Source: Rhodoblastus acidophilus
Lineage (GTDB): Bacteria > Pseudomonadota > Alphaproteobacteria > Rhizobiales > Beijerinckiaceae
NCBI RefSeq assembly: GCF_025961575.1
Contig: NZ_JAOQNX010000006.1
Location: 62,001 to 126,000 of the forward strand
Length of the DNA: 64,000 nucleotides
Direction: 5' to 3'
The notes under the pieces were generated by a model. The model saw only the letters and a program-made list of their open reading frames with translations, made no database searches and had not been told where the DNA came from. Both the position numbers and the translations under genes were made by a program. Every line of letters begins with the position of its first letter. Positions within the stretch are counted from its first letter, which is position 1. Below, piece after piece: positions 56,287-64,000 of this stretch.

Positions 56287-57315
56287 ATGGCCGGCGCCCC
56301 TATCGCCAAGACCGTTCTGACATCGGCGAGACCCGCGCCGCCCGCCCATCCGGCGGTGCGCGCGACGCTGATCGTGCTCGCGGTCTCGTTTCTCACCATC
56401 TTCATCCTGCTGCCGCTGATCAATGTCTTCGTCCAGGCCTTCGCCAAGGGCTGGGAAGGGTATCTCGCGGTGTTCTGGCCGCCGTCGCCCCCTGAAGGCG
56501 CGACTCTCACCGCCGTCCAGACCCGCAAGCTCGCGGAGGCCGCGGTACAAACCTCGCGCACCTGGAGCGCCATCGGCCTCACCCTGCAGGTGGCGGCCAT
56601 CGTCGTGCCCCTCAACATCGTCTTCGGCCTCGCCGCCGCCTGGGCGACGACCAAATTCCAATTTCGCGGCCGCGCCCTGCTGCTGTCGCTGATCGACCTG
56701 CCCTTTTCGGTGTCGCCTGTGGTCGCCGGTCTCGTCTTCGTGCTGCTGCTCGGCCGCAACGGCATTTTCGGCGACTGGGCGACGCATCTCACCTGGCCCG
56801 ACCCGTTCTCGCTGCGCTGGGTGGGATTTGAAAACGGCTTTCCGCTGGCCTTCGCGCGCGATTTCACCGGGGTGATCTTCACGCCTTTGGCCATCGTGCT
56901 GGCGAGCATTTTCGTCACCTTCCCCTTCGTCGCGCGTTCGCTCACGCCGCTGATGGAATCGCAGGGCGCGGAGGAGGAGTTGGCGGCGCTGTCGCTCGGC
57001 GCCTCGGGCTGGCGCACGTTTTGGAAGATCACCGTTCCCAATGTGAAATGGGCGCTGCTTTACGGCGTGATCCTGTGCACAGCGCGCGCCTTCGGTGAAT
57101 TCGGCGCGGTCTCCGTGGTGTCGGGCCATGTCGACGTCAACGACACCATGCCGCTGCGCATCGAAAAACTCTGGAACGAATACAACAACCAGGCGGCCTT
57201 CACCGTGGCCTCCGTGCTGGCGCTGCTCGCCGTCTTCACCCTGATCGCCAAGACCGCGATCGAATGGAAGACCGCGCGCGACCTCCAGCAGCAGCATCAA
57301 GGGCAGGCGCAATGA
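56287..57315 (+). CDS. cysW: Sulfate ABC transporter permease CysW
   Basis: 342 residues, about six spans, with the EAA loop [32 protein letters not shown]. Partner of CysT. Its stop overlaps the cysA start by 4 bases. Confidence 0.9.
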   Translation: MAGAPIAKTVLTSARPAPPAHPAVRATLIVLAVSFLTIFILLPLINVFVQAFAKGWEGYLAVFWPPSPPEGATLTAVQTRKLAEAAVQTSRTWSAIGLTLQVAAIVVPLNIVFGLAAAWATTKFQFRGRALLLSLIDLPFSVSPVVAGLVFVLLLGRNGIFGDWATHLTWPDPFSLRWVGFENGFPLAFARDFTGVIFTPLAIVLASIFVTFPFVARSLTPLMESQGAEEELAALSLGASGWRTFWKITVPNVKWALLYGVILCTARAFGEFGAVSVVSGHVDVNDTMPLRIEKLWNEYNNQAAFTVASVLALLAVFTLIAKTAIEWKTARDLQQQHQGQAQ

Positions 57316-58331
57316 CCATTGAAATTCGCGACATTTCCAAGAGCTATGGCCAAAACCAGATTCTCCGCAACATCGACTTGAAGATCAATTCCGGCGAGCT
57401 CGTCGCGCTGCTCGGCCCCTCGGGCTCCGGCAAGACCACGCTGCTGCGGGTGATCGCCGGCATCGAACAGGCGGATGCGGGCTCCGGCCCCGTGCTGTTC
57501 GACAATGTCGACGTGTCCGACGTCGACCTGGGCAAGCGGCGCATCGGCTTCGTCTTCCAGCACTACGCCTTGTTCAAACATCTCAACGTTTTTGAAAACG
57601 TCGCATTCGGCCTGCGCGCCAAACCGCGCCGCGAGCGGCCCAACGAGGCGCATATCCGGGAAAAGGTGCAGTCGCTGCTCGACCTGATCCAGCTCGGCAA
57701 TATGGCGCAGCGTTTTCCTTCGCAGCTTTCGGGCGGGCAGCGCCAGAGGGTGGCGCTGGCGCGCGCGCTCGCGGTGGAGCCGCGCGTTCTGCTGCTCGAC
57801 GAACCGTTTGGCGCGCTGGATGCGACGGTGCGCCGCGAGTTGCGCCGCTGGCTGCGCCGCCTCCACGACACCATCCACGTCACCACGATTTTCGTCACCC
57901 ATGATCAGGAGGAAGCGCTGGAAGTGTCCGACCGGGTCGCGGTGATGAATGGCGGGCGCATCGAGCAATATGGGCCGCCGCAGGAAGTCTACGAGAAACC
58001 GGCGAGCGCCTTCGTCTTCAAGTTCCTCGGCAATTACAATTTGTTCCAGGGACGCGGGCAGGGGGCGGGCGGAGAGGCGCTTGTGCGTCCCCATGACATC
58101 GTCATCCATCGCGACGCCGATGCGGCGGGCGAGGGCGCGCAGCCCGGCGTGGTCGCCCATATCGGTTTCGGCGGCCCTGTGGTGAAAGTGGAGCTGGAGA
58201 CCAGCGACAAGTCGCGTGTCGATGTCGAGGTGACCGCCCCGACCTTCCGCGACCTCGATCTCAAGCGCGGCGAACGCGTGTTTTTCGCTCTGCGGACGCA
58301 GCAGGAATATGCCCACGATTTCGTCATCTGA
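57312..58331 (+). CDS. cysA: Sulfate ABC transporter ATPase CysA
   Basis: 339 residues from the ATGA overlap with cysW. Walker [10 protein letters not shown], signature LSGGQRQ, Walker B LLLDEPF, and a C-terminal regulatory (TOBE-type) domain (about 240-339). It powers sulfate/thiosulfate uptake with the three genes upstream. Confidence 0.93.
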   Translation: MTIEIRDISKSYGQNQILRNIDLKINSGELVALLGPSGSGKTTLLRVIAGIEQADAGSGPVLFDNVDVSDVDLGKRRIGFVFQHYALFKHLNVFENVAFGLRAKPRRERPNEAHIREKVQSLLDLIQLGNMAQRFPSQLSGGQRQRVALARALAVEPRVLLLDEPFGALDATVRRELRRWLRRLHDTIHVTTIFVTHDQEEALEVSDRVAVMNGGRIEQYGPPQEVYEKPASAFVFKFLGNYNLFQGRGQGAGGEALVRPHDIVIHRDADAAGEGAQPGVVAHIGFGGPVVKVELETSDKSRVDVEVTAPTFRDLDLKRGERVFFALRTQQEYAHDFVI

Positions 58332-58427
58332 TGCACCGGCGTTTGCGAGATCACGGAAACTGTGCTGACGGCAGGGGCTTGTCGCTCCTGATCACATAGT
58401 TTAGTATTTCCGTAGAAAATCTCTAAC

Positions 58428-58868
58428 GTGAGCGTTCTCTTGCAGATCGACTGGGCGCATTTCACTCCCCTTTCCGCTCTGGCCGGCGGCGCGCTGATCG
58501 GGCTGGCGGTGGCGCTGCTGCTGTTGCGCGAAGGCCGCATCCTCGGGGCCTCCGGCATTTTCGCCGGCTTGGCGCAGCCGCGAGCCGATTTTGACTGGCG
58601 GTTGGCGTTCCTGGCCGGTCTGGTGGCGGCGCCCGCCTTGGCCGGGCTGCTGTTCGGCGTCAACGCGCCCCGCATCGCCGCCTCGCCCAATGTGCTGATC
58701 GTCGCCGGCTTTCTGGTCGGGTTGGGCGCGCGGCTGGGCAATGGTTGCACCAGCGGCCATGGAATCTGCGGACTGGCGCGCCTGTCCAAACGCTCACTGG
58801 CGGCGACGGCGACTTTTATGGCCGCTGGTTTCGCCACGGTGTTCGTCTTCCGCCATCTCTTGGGGTGA
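58428..58868 (+). CDS. YeeE/YedE-family membrane protein, sulfur-compound transporter half 1
   Basis: 146 residues from GTG 58428, with four or so membrane spans and the [17 protein letters not shown] motif of the YeeE/YedE family, whose members transport thiosulfate or related sulfur compounds. The second half is encoded just downstream. Together with the sulfate transporter it forms a sulfur uptake block. The ribosome site is weak. Confidence 0.8.
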   Translation: MSVLLQIDWAHFTPLSALAGGALIGLAVALLLLREGRILGASGIFAGLAQPRADFDWRLAFLAGLVAAPALAGLLFGVNAPRIAASPNVLIVAGFLVGLGARLGNGCTSGHGICGLARLSKRSLAATATFMAAGFATVFVFRHLLG

Positions 58869-58871
58869 CCG

Positions 58872-59315
58872 ATGAAACTGCTCGTCCCCTTGCTGTCCGG
58901 CCTGTTGTTCGGTCTCGGCCTGTGTCTCGCGGGCATGACCGATCCGCAGAAAGTTCTGGCTTTTCTCGATATCGGCTCCGCGTTTGGCGGTCCGGGCTGG
59001 GACCCCTCGCTGGCGCTCGTGATGGGCGGGGCGCTCGCCGTGGCCTTCGTCGCCTTCCGTCTCGCCGGGCGCGGATCTTTTGCAGCGGCGCCGCCTGTGC
59101 TCCAGCGTATCGATGGCCGGCTTTACGCCGGCGCCGCGATTTTTGGCGTGGGCTGGGGGCTGGTCGGCCTGTGCCCCGGTCCCGCCCTCGCGGACCTGGG
59201 TTTTGGCGACGTCCGCGCGGCCTTGTTCGTGCTGGCGATGGCGGCTGGCGTTCGCGCCGCCCATTTCGTGCTGGCCCACGCCAGGAGCGCGCGGCTGGCG
59301 GCCGAGGACAGCTGA
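58872..59315 (+). CDS. DUF6691/YeeE-type membrane protein, sulfur-compound transporter half 2
   Basis: 147 residues, four spans, starting LLSGLLFGLGLCLAGMTDPQKVLAFLD and containing the GVGWGLVGLCPGPALADLG motif; the cysteines are those of the family. Pairs of such small proteins make up one transporter. The gene begins 3 bases after its partner. Confidence 0.8.
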   Translation: MKLLVPLLSGLLFGLGLCLAGMTDPQKVLAFLDIGSAFGGPGWDPSLALVMGGALAVAFVAFRLAGRGSFAAAPPVLQRIDGRLYAGAAIFGVGWGLVGLCPGPALADLGFGDVRAALFVLAMAAGVRAAHFVLAHARSARLAAEDS

Positions 59316-59611
59316 TGGCCTTCGAAATCCTCGACCCGCTGCCGCCGTTGAAGGACATGTCGCCGGCGCGGCGGGCTCTTTGCGCGCTCGTCGTTGTCGC
59401 CACCCTGGCTTTTCTGGTCTGGGCTTGCGCGACCGTGCGCGAGGCGCGGGAGAAAACTCAGATTCCCGCGCCGTCGACGAAAATGTCCTCGGTCGCCTTG
59501 GCCTGCATGATGACGGCGCCTTCCGGCACGCTGTGCGTCAGCCAGACATTGCCGCCGATCGACGCGCCCTTGCCGATGGTGATGCGCCCGAGCACGGTGG
59601 CGCCGGCGTAA
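59315..59611 (+). CDS. Possible small membrane protein (low support)
   Basis: 98 residues (MAFEILDPLPPLKDMSPARR, then a convincing span ALCALVVVATLAFLVWACATV, about 22-42). Its start overlaps the preceding stop (TGATG), but the last 51 codons are antisense to the end of cysE, so only the first half may be real, or it may be spurious. Confidence 0.3.
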   Translation: MAFEILDPLPPLKDMSPARRALCALVVVATLAFLVWACATVREAREKTQIPAPSTKMSSVALACMMTAPSGTLCVSQTLPPIDAPLPMVMRPSTVAPA

Positions 59612-60395
59612 ATCACCACATCGTCCTCGACGATGGGATGGCGCGGATAGTTTTTGAGCAGCTGCCCCTCGGCGCCCGTTTCAAACCTTTTGGCGCCAAG
59701 CGTGACCGCTTGGTAGAGTCGCACATTTTTGCCGATGATCGTGGTCTCCCCGATCACAACGCCGGTGCCGTGGTCGATAAAAAAGCCTTCGGCGATCTGG
59801 GCGCCGGGATGAATGTCGATCCCGGTCTCGGAATGGGATTTTTCCGCGATGATGCGGGCCAGCATGGGAACGCCGAGCCGGTAAAGCTCATGGGCGACGC
59901 GATGGCGGATGATCGCGGCGACGCCGGGAAAGCAGAACACCACCTCGTCAACGGTTTTCGCCGAGGGGTCGCCGTTGAAGGCGGCGAGCACGTCGGCGTC
60001 GAGCAATGCGCGCAGGCGCGGCAGGCTTTCCGCGATTTCGCGGATGATGTGGGTCGCGTGACGGGTCAGCGCGTGCGCGGCGCCCTCGCGCTCGCCGGCC
60101 AGCCGCAGCTCCAGCTCGATCTGCCGGCGCAGCAGCGACAGGCTTTCCGAAAGTTTCAGCGCGACGAAGGAATCGACCTCCCGGGCGCGCAGGCCCGGGG
60201 GACCGAAATGTCGGGGAAACAGGGCCGAGACGATGCCCTCCACCGCCGCGACCGTTTCGGCGCGCGACGGCAGGTTGGGAGGAGTCCCGCGGTAACGCCG
60301 CATTTGCGACGTCGCCCGCAAGGCCTGGAGTTCGGCGACGATCCTTTCGATCGCCAGATCGTCGCCGCCGTCTTCGAACCCGGTTTCGACGCGAT

Positions 60396-60399
<4 letters not shown>
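59458..60399 (-). CDS. cysE: Serine O-acetyltransferase, EpsC type
   Basis: 313 residues. Makes O-acetylserine, the acceptor for CysK. An N-terminal helical domain of about 160 residues (longer than in enteric CysE) is followed by the left-handed beta-helix hexapeptide domain: [31 protein letters not shown] and [22 protein letters not shown], with the catalytic His/Asp. The EpsC type is one reported neighbour of Family 2A encapsulins. Its start overlaps the cysK stop by 4 bases. Confidence 0.93.
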
Positions 60400-61373
<974 letters not shown>

Positions 61374-61741
61374 GTCGGACTCCAATGCGACGGTGGGAGG
61401 ATGAAATTATTCTATGGACTTTATCAACTGTAATGGCAAAGGCAAAGCCCCTTCTGCGCATCCCCGGTGCTCCCGGCCGCAAAGCAAAGGAGCGCGGCGC
61501 CTGAAAGGCAAGCGCGACGAAACGTCGCGGTCATGAAATAGTCGCGACACATTTTCTCAATTTCATCGGCTTGATAGAATTTATTTTTTGTATTTGTCCA
61601 TCAGAAAACGGCTTGTCCGAGGAAAAAAATCGAACTAAACCTCTGCTTCAGGCAGATGAATCGCAAAGGAGAATGATTTTTTCTTTTAATGAAAAAATTT
61701 TCTCTTACATCGCCGCGTCTTTGCTTTAGCGCGAGGATCAT
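61374..61741. promoter_or_regulatory. Divergent control region cysK / encapsulin
   Basis: 368 bases, notably A+T-rich from about 61540 on, with runs such as TTTATTTTTTG and GAAAAAATTTTC. ATGGACTTTAT at 61414 (plus strand) before cysK and ATGGACAAATA on the minus strand (about 61599-61609) before the encapsulin gene resemble ATAGACAAAAT before sbp. A GCGACG-AAA-CGTCGC hairpin lies near 61514-61528. No riboswitch was recognised. The encapsulin start has GCGAGGAT just upstream. Confidence 0.4.
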
Positions 61742-62695
61742 ATGTCCGACGACGTCGAAATCCGCAGAACCTTAAGCGAGTCCGCCGCACGGCAACTCGC
61801 CAACGCCACCAAGACACGAGCGCAATGGTCGGGCATCACCCCGCGCTGGCTGGTCTCCTTCCTGCCCTGGACCCCGGTCGAGGCCGGCATCTACCGCCTC
61901 AACCGCGTCAAGGAAGGCGCGGTCCTCACCGACGCCGACGTGCAGTGCTCGCCCGCCCGCGACCGTGACGCCGACCTGCCCGAGACCTTTGTCGATTACG
62001 AGGATGCGCCGCGCGAATATTCGCTGAACGCGGTCACCACCGTCCTCGACGTGCAGACCCGCGTCTCCGATCTCTATTCCCACCCCTACGATCAGATTCA
62101 GGAGCAGTTGCGCCTGCTGATCGAGAAGGTGAAGGAAAAGCAGGAAAACGAGATCATCAACAACGCCGACTACGGCCTGCTCGCCAATGTCGATCCGCGC
62201 CAGATCATCAAGACCCGCACCGGCGCGCCGCAGCCCGACGATCTCGACGAGCTCATCACCAAAGTGTGGAAGGAGCCGGCGTTCTTCCTGGCGCATCCAC
62301 GCGCCATTGCGGCTTTCGGGCGCGAATGCACCCGCCGCGGCGTGCCGCCGCCAACCGTGACCCTGTTCGGCGCGCCCTTCGTCACTTGGCGCGGTCTGCC
62401 GCTGGTTCCCTCCGACAAGCTGCCCATCGACGAGAACGGCAAGTCGAAAATCCTGCTGCTGCGCACCGGTGAAAAGCGCCAGGGCGTCATCGGCCTGTTC
62501 CAGCCGGGCATTCCCGGCGAGGTCGCGCCGAGCCTGTCGGTGCGTTTCATGGGCATCAACAGGAAGGCGATCGCCTCCTACCTGATCTCGCTCTATTGCT
62601 CGACCGCCGTGCTCACCCACGACGCGCTGGCCGTGCTCGAAGACGTCGAGATCGACAAATATCACGACTACAAGGACACTTACGCCAAGAAGTGA
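61742..62695 (+). CDS. Family 2 encapsulin shell protein (HK97 fold, SrpI-like)
   Basis: 317 residues, close to the length of Family 2A shell proteins such as SrpI. The sequence pattern fits: an N-terminal arm (RRTLSESAARQLANATKT), an E-loop region around EYSLNAVTTVLDVQTRVSDLYSHPYDQIQEQLRLLIEKVKEKQENEIINN, the YGLLANVDPRQIIKTRTG segment and a beta-rich P/A domain ending SLYCSTAVLTHDALAVLEDVEIDKY. Shells self-assemble to enclose a cargo enzyme; Family 2A shells are sulfur-starvation-linked and carry cysteine desulfurase. There is no cNMP-binding insert (as seen in Family 2B). The cargo gene is immediately downstream. Identification is by motif and context, without a search. Confidence 0.85.
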   Translation: MSDDVEIRRTLSESAARQLANATKTRAQWSGITPRWLVSFLPWTPVEAGIYRLNRVKEGAVLTDADVQCSPARDRDADLPETFVDYEDAPREYSLNAVTTVLDVQTRVSDLYSHPYDQIQEQLRLLIEKVKEKQENEIINNADYGLLANVDPRQIIKTRTGAPQPDDLDELITKVWKEPAFFLAHPRAIAAFGRECTRRGVPPPTVTLFGAPFVTWRGLPLVPSDKLPIDENGKSKILLLRTGEKRQGVIGLFQPGIPGEVAPSLSVRFMGINRKAIASYLISLYCSTAVLTHDALAVLEDVEIDKYHDYKDTYAKK

Positions 62696-62702
62696 GTGTG
62701 AC

Positions 62703-62731
62703 GGCGGCGCGCGTTCGCGCGCGCCGCCTTT
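62703..62731 (+). terminator. Perfect TTCG-loop hairpin between encapsulin and desulfurase (attenuator candidate)
   Basis: An 11-bp stem GGCGGCGCGCG/CGCGCGCCGCC (62703-62713, 62718-62728) with loop TTCG, then only TTTCC. The short U-tail suggests a leaky terminator or an mRNA-stabilising 3' end for the shell message, allowing more shell than cargo. Confidence 0.6.
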
Positions 62732-62762
62732 CCTTCCGATCGATTCGATGCAGGACAGAACA

Positions 62763-64000
62763 ATGCCGCTCGGCCTTTCCGCGTCTGAACTTTCTCCCGG
62801 CGACGCGCCGGACTCGCCCGCTTCCGGCTTTCCGGATCCGGCCCTGATCGCCCGCATGGCCAACGCCTTCTTCCAGGCGCCGCCGACCCCCGCCGGCGCC
62901 GATCCCGGCGTTCCCGTGGCGCCGCCGAGCCCGTCGATGATTCCCGCGCCCGATCTGGCGACTTCGGTGGCGCCTTTTACGCCCGCCAATCCGCTGGTGG
63001 GGCCGCCCGACCTGCCGCCCTCGACCATTCCCTCCATCGTCCCGACGCCGAACCTGACCCTGCCGCATGCGCCGAGTTTTTCGGCTTTGCCGGGCGGCTA
63101 TGGCGAGCCGCCGCTGCCCGGCGCTTCCGTGGGCGCCGTGGGCGCGCCGTTCCAGCTTGGCGAATCAGCGCAACTGGTCCCCGAGGCGCATCGCGCCAAC
63201 CCGGGCGGGTTGAACGCCGACTCACCCTATTTCCTCTCCGAAACCGCGTTTGCGCAGGCGCCCGCCGCCTCGGCTCCCGCGCCCGCCCCGGCCTCGGCTG
63301 CGGCCGAACCGCCGGCGGCCTCGGTCCCCGCCGCGCCGGCGTCGGGCGGTTCGCCGGAGAGCGTCGCGCCCGAGAGCCTCGCGCCAAAGGGGAGCTATTC
63401 CTTCCTCGAACTCGATCTGCGGCCGCTCGTCGCGCCAACGCGCGGCGCGGTCGGCTTTCCGCTTGATCCCGAGACGATCAAGCGCGATTTCCCGATCCTC
63501 AACGAGCGGGTGCATGGCAAAAGGCTGGTTTGGCTCGACAATGCCGCGACCACGCAAAAGCCGCTCGCCGTGATCGAGCGCATCTCGGATTTTTACAAGC
63601 ACGAGAATTCGAACATTCACCGCGCCGCCCATGCGCTGGCGGCGCGCGCCACCGACGCCTACGAAGCCGCGCGCGAAAAAGTGCGCCGCTTCCTCAATGC
63701 GCCTTCAGCCCGCGATATCATTTTTGTGCGCGGCGCCACCGAAGGCGTGAATTTCGTGGCGCAGAGCTGGGGGCGGGCCAATGTGCAGGAGGGCGACGAA
63801 ATCCTCGTCACCCATCTGGAACACCACGCCAATATCGTGCCCTGGCAGCAGCTTTGCGCGCAGACCGGGGCGAAGCTGCGGGTCGCGCCGGTGGATGACG
63901 ACGGCCAGGTCGATCTCGCCGCCTATGAAAAACTCTTGGGGCCGAAAACGAAAATCGTCGCCTTCACGCAAGTCTCCAATGCGCTGGGCACGGTGACGCC
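62763..64000 (+). CDS. Cysteine desulfurase, encapsulin cargo, with Pro/Ala-rich N-terminal domain (3' end beyond window)
   Basis: 412 codons are visible, the gene continuing past base 64000. ATG 62763 has AGGA 7 bases upstream; an in-frame ATG at 62748 has none. Residues 1 to about 225 are a Pro/Ala/Ser-rich disordered region with short hydrophobic patches (ALIARMANAFFQ, TIPSIVPTPNLTL, SPYFLSETAFAQ), as in Family 2A cargo-loading domains. From about 240 comes the class V aminotransferase fold of SufS-like desulfurases: RDFPILNERVHGKRLVWLDNAATTQKP, VRGATEGVNFVAQSWG, and HLEHHANIVPWQQL with the PLP-stacking His. The PLP lysine and catalytic Cys lie beyond the window. It would free sulfur from cysteine inside the shell. 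Confidence 0.88.
   Translation, partial: MPLGLSASELSPGDAPDSPASGFPDPALIARMANAFFQAPPTPAGADPGVPVAPPSPSMIPAPDLATSVAPFTPANPLVGPPDLPPSTIPSIVPTPNLTLPHAPSFSALPGGYGEPPLPGASVGAVGAPFQLGESAQLVPEAHRANPGGLNADSPYFLSETAFAQAPAASAPAPAPASAAAEPPAASVPAAPASGGSPESVAPESLAPKGSYSFLELDLRPLVAPTRGAVGFPLDPETIKRDFPILNERVHGKRLVWLDNAATTQKPLAVIERISDFYKHENSNIHRAAHALAARATDAYEAAREKVRRFLNAPSARDIIFVRGATEGVNFVAQSWGRANVQEGDEILVTHLEHHANIVPWQQLCAQTGAKLRVAPVDDDGQVDLAAYEKLLGPKTKIVAFTQVSNALGTVT

Overview
The window is GC-rich DNA from an alphaproteobacterium, most likely a methylotrophic member of Hyphomicrobiales (Beijerinckiaceae/Methylocystaceae type). The evidence is a PQQ-dependent alcohol oxidation cluster with pqq genes, an imuA-imuB-dnaE2 mutasome behind a direct-repeat LexA box (GAAC-N7-GAAC), a class II DAHP synthase, a one-subunit methylmalonyl-CoA mutase, a DUF2865 protein and a second-type gltX. 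The family-level placement is inference.

Layout. 1-10.6 kb is the right end of a prophage or phage-like element: tail and receptor-binding genes (one with an SGNH hydrolase fold, one with a pectate-lyase-type beta-helix), then an amidase, a lysozyme, a holin-like protein and a small spanin-like protein, closed by a strong terminator. 10.7-16.2 kb is the SOS mutasome imuA-imuB-dnaE2, followed by tRNA-Ala(GGC). 16.5-28.8 kb is an alcohol-oxidation island resembling exa/ped clusters: DUF779, NAD aldehyde dehydrogenase, pqqA-B-D-E (pqqA is only 26 codons), PedF-type cytochrome c550, a MxaJ/XoxJ-like periplasmic protein, a PQQ alcohol dehydrogenase of the ExaA/PedE/PedH family carrying the lanthanide-type Asp, a LuxR-type response regulator, a NitT/TauT-type ABC importer and a detached pqqC. 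28.9-45 kb is mixed housekeeping (nadE, GT21 glycosyltransferase, gltX, DAHP synthase, a HerA-like ATPase next to a TAXI-type membrane protein, creA, selO). 45.06-45.83 kb is a tandem array with an exact 111-bp period and no credible gene. 45.8-54 kb holds an M20 peptidase, a parDE toxin-antitoxin pair with a palindromic candidate operator, hemE, methylmalonyl-CoA mutase, murA and tRNA-Thr(GGT).

54-64 kb is a sulfur island and the most interesting part: a sulfate ABC transporter (sbp-cysT-cysW-cysA), a split YeeE/YedE-type sulfur transporter, EpsC-type serine acetyltransferase and cysK, and, divergent from them, a Family 2 encapsulin shell gene followed by a cysteine desulfurase with a Pro/Ala-rich N-terminal extension of about 240 residues, cut by the window end. 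This looks like a Family 2A encapsulin nanocompartment with its desulfurase cargo, next to the genes that import sulfate, reach cysteine and so supply its substrate. Shell and cargo are separated by a perfect 11-bp hairpin with a TTCG loop.

Family assignments come from reading protein motifs by eye; no database search was possible. Long open frames antisense to real genes are common in this GC-rich DNA and were left out.
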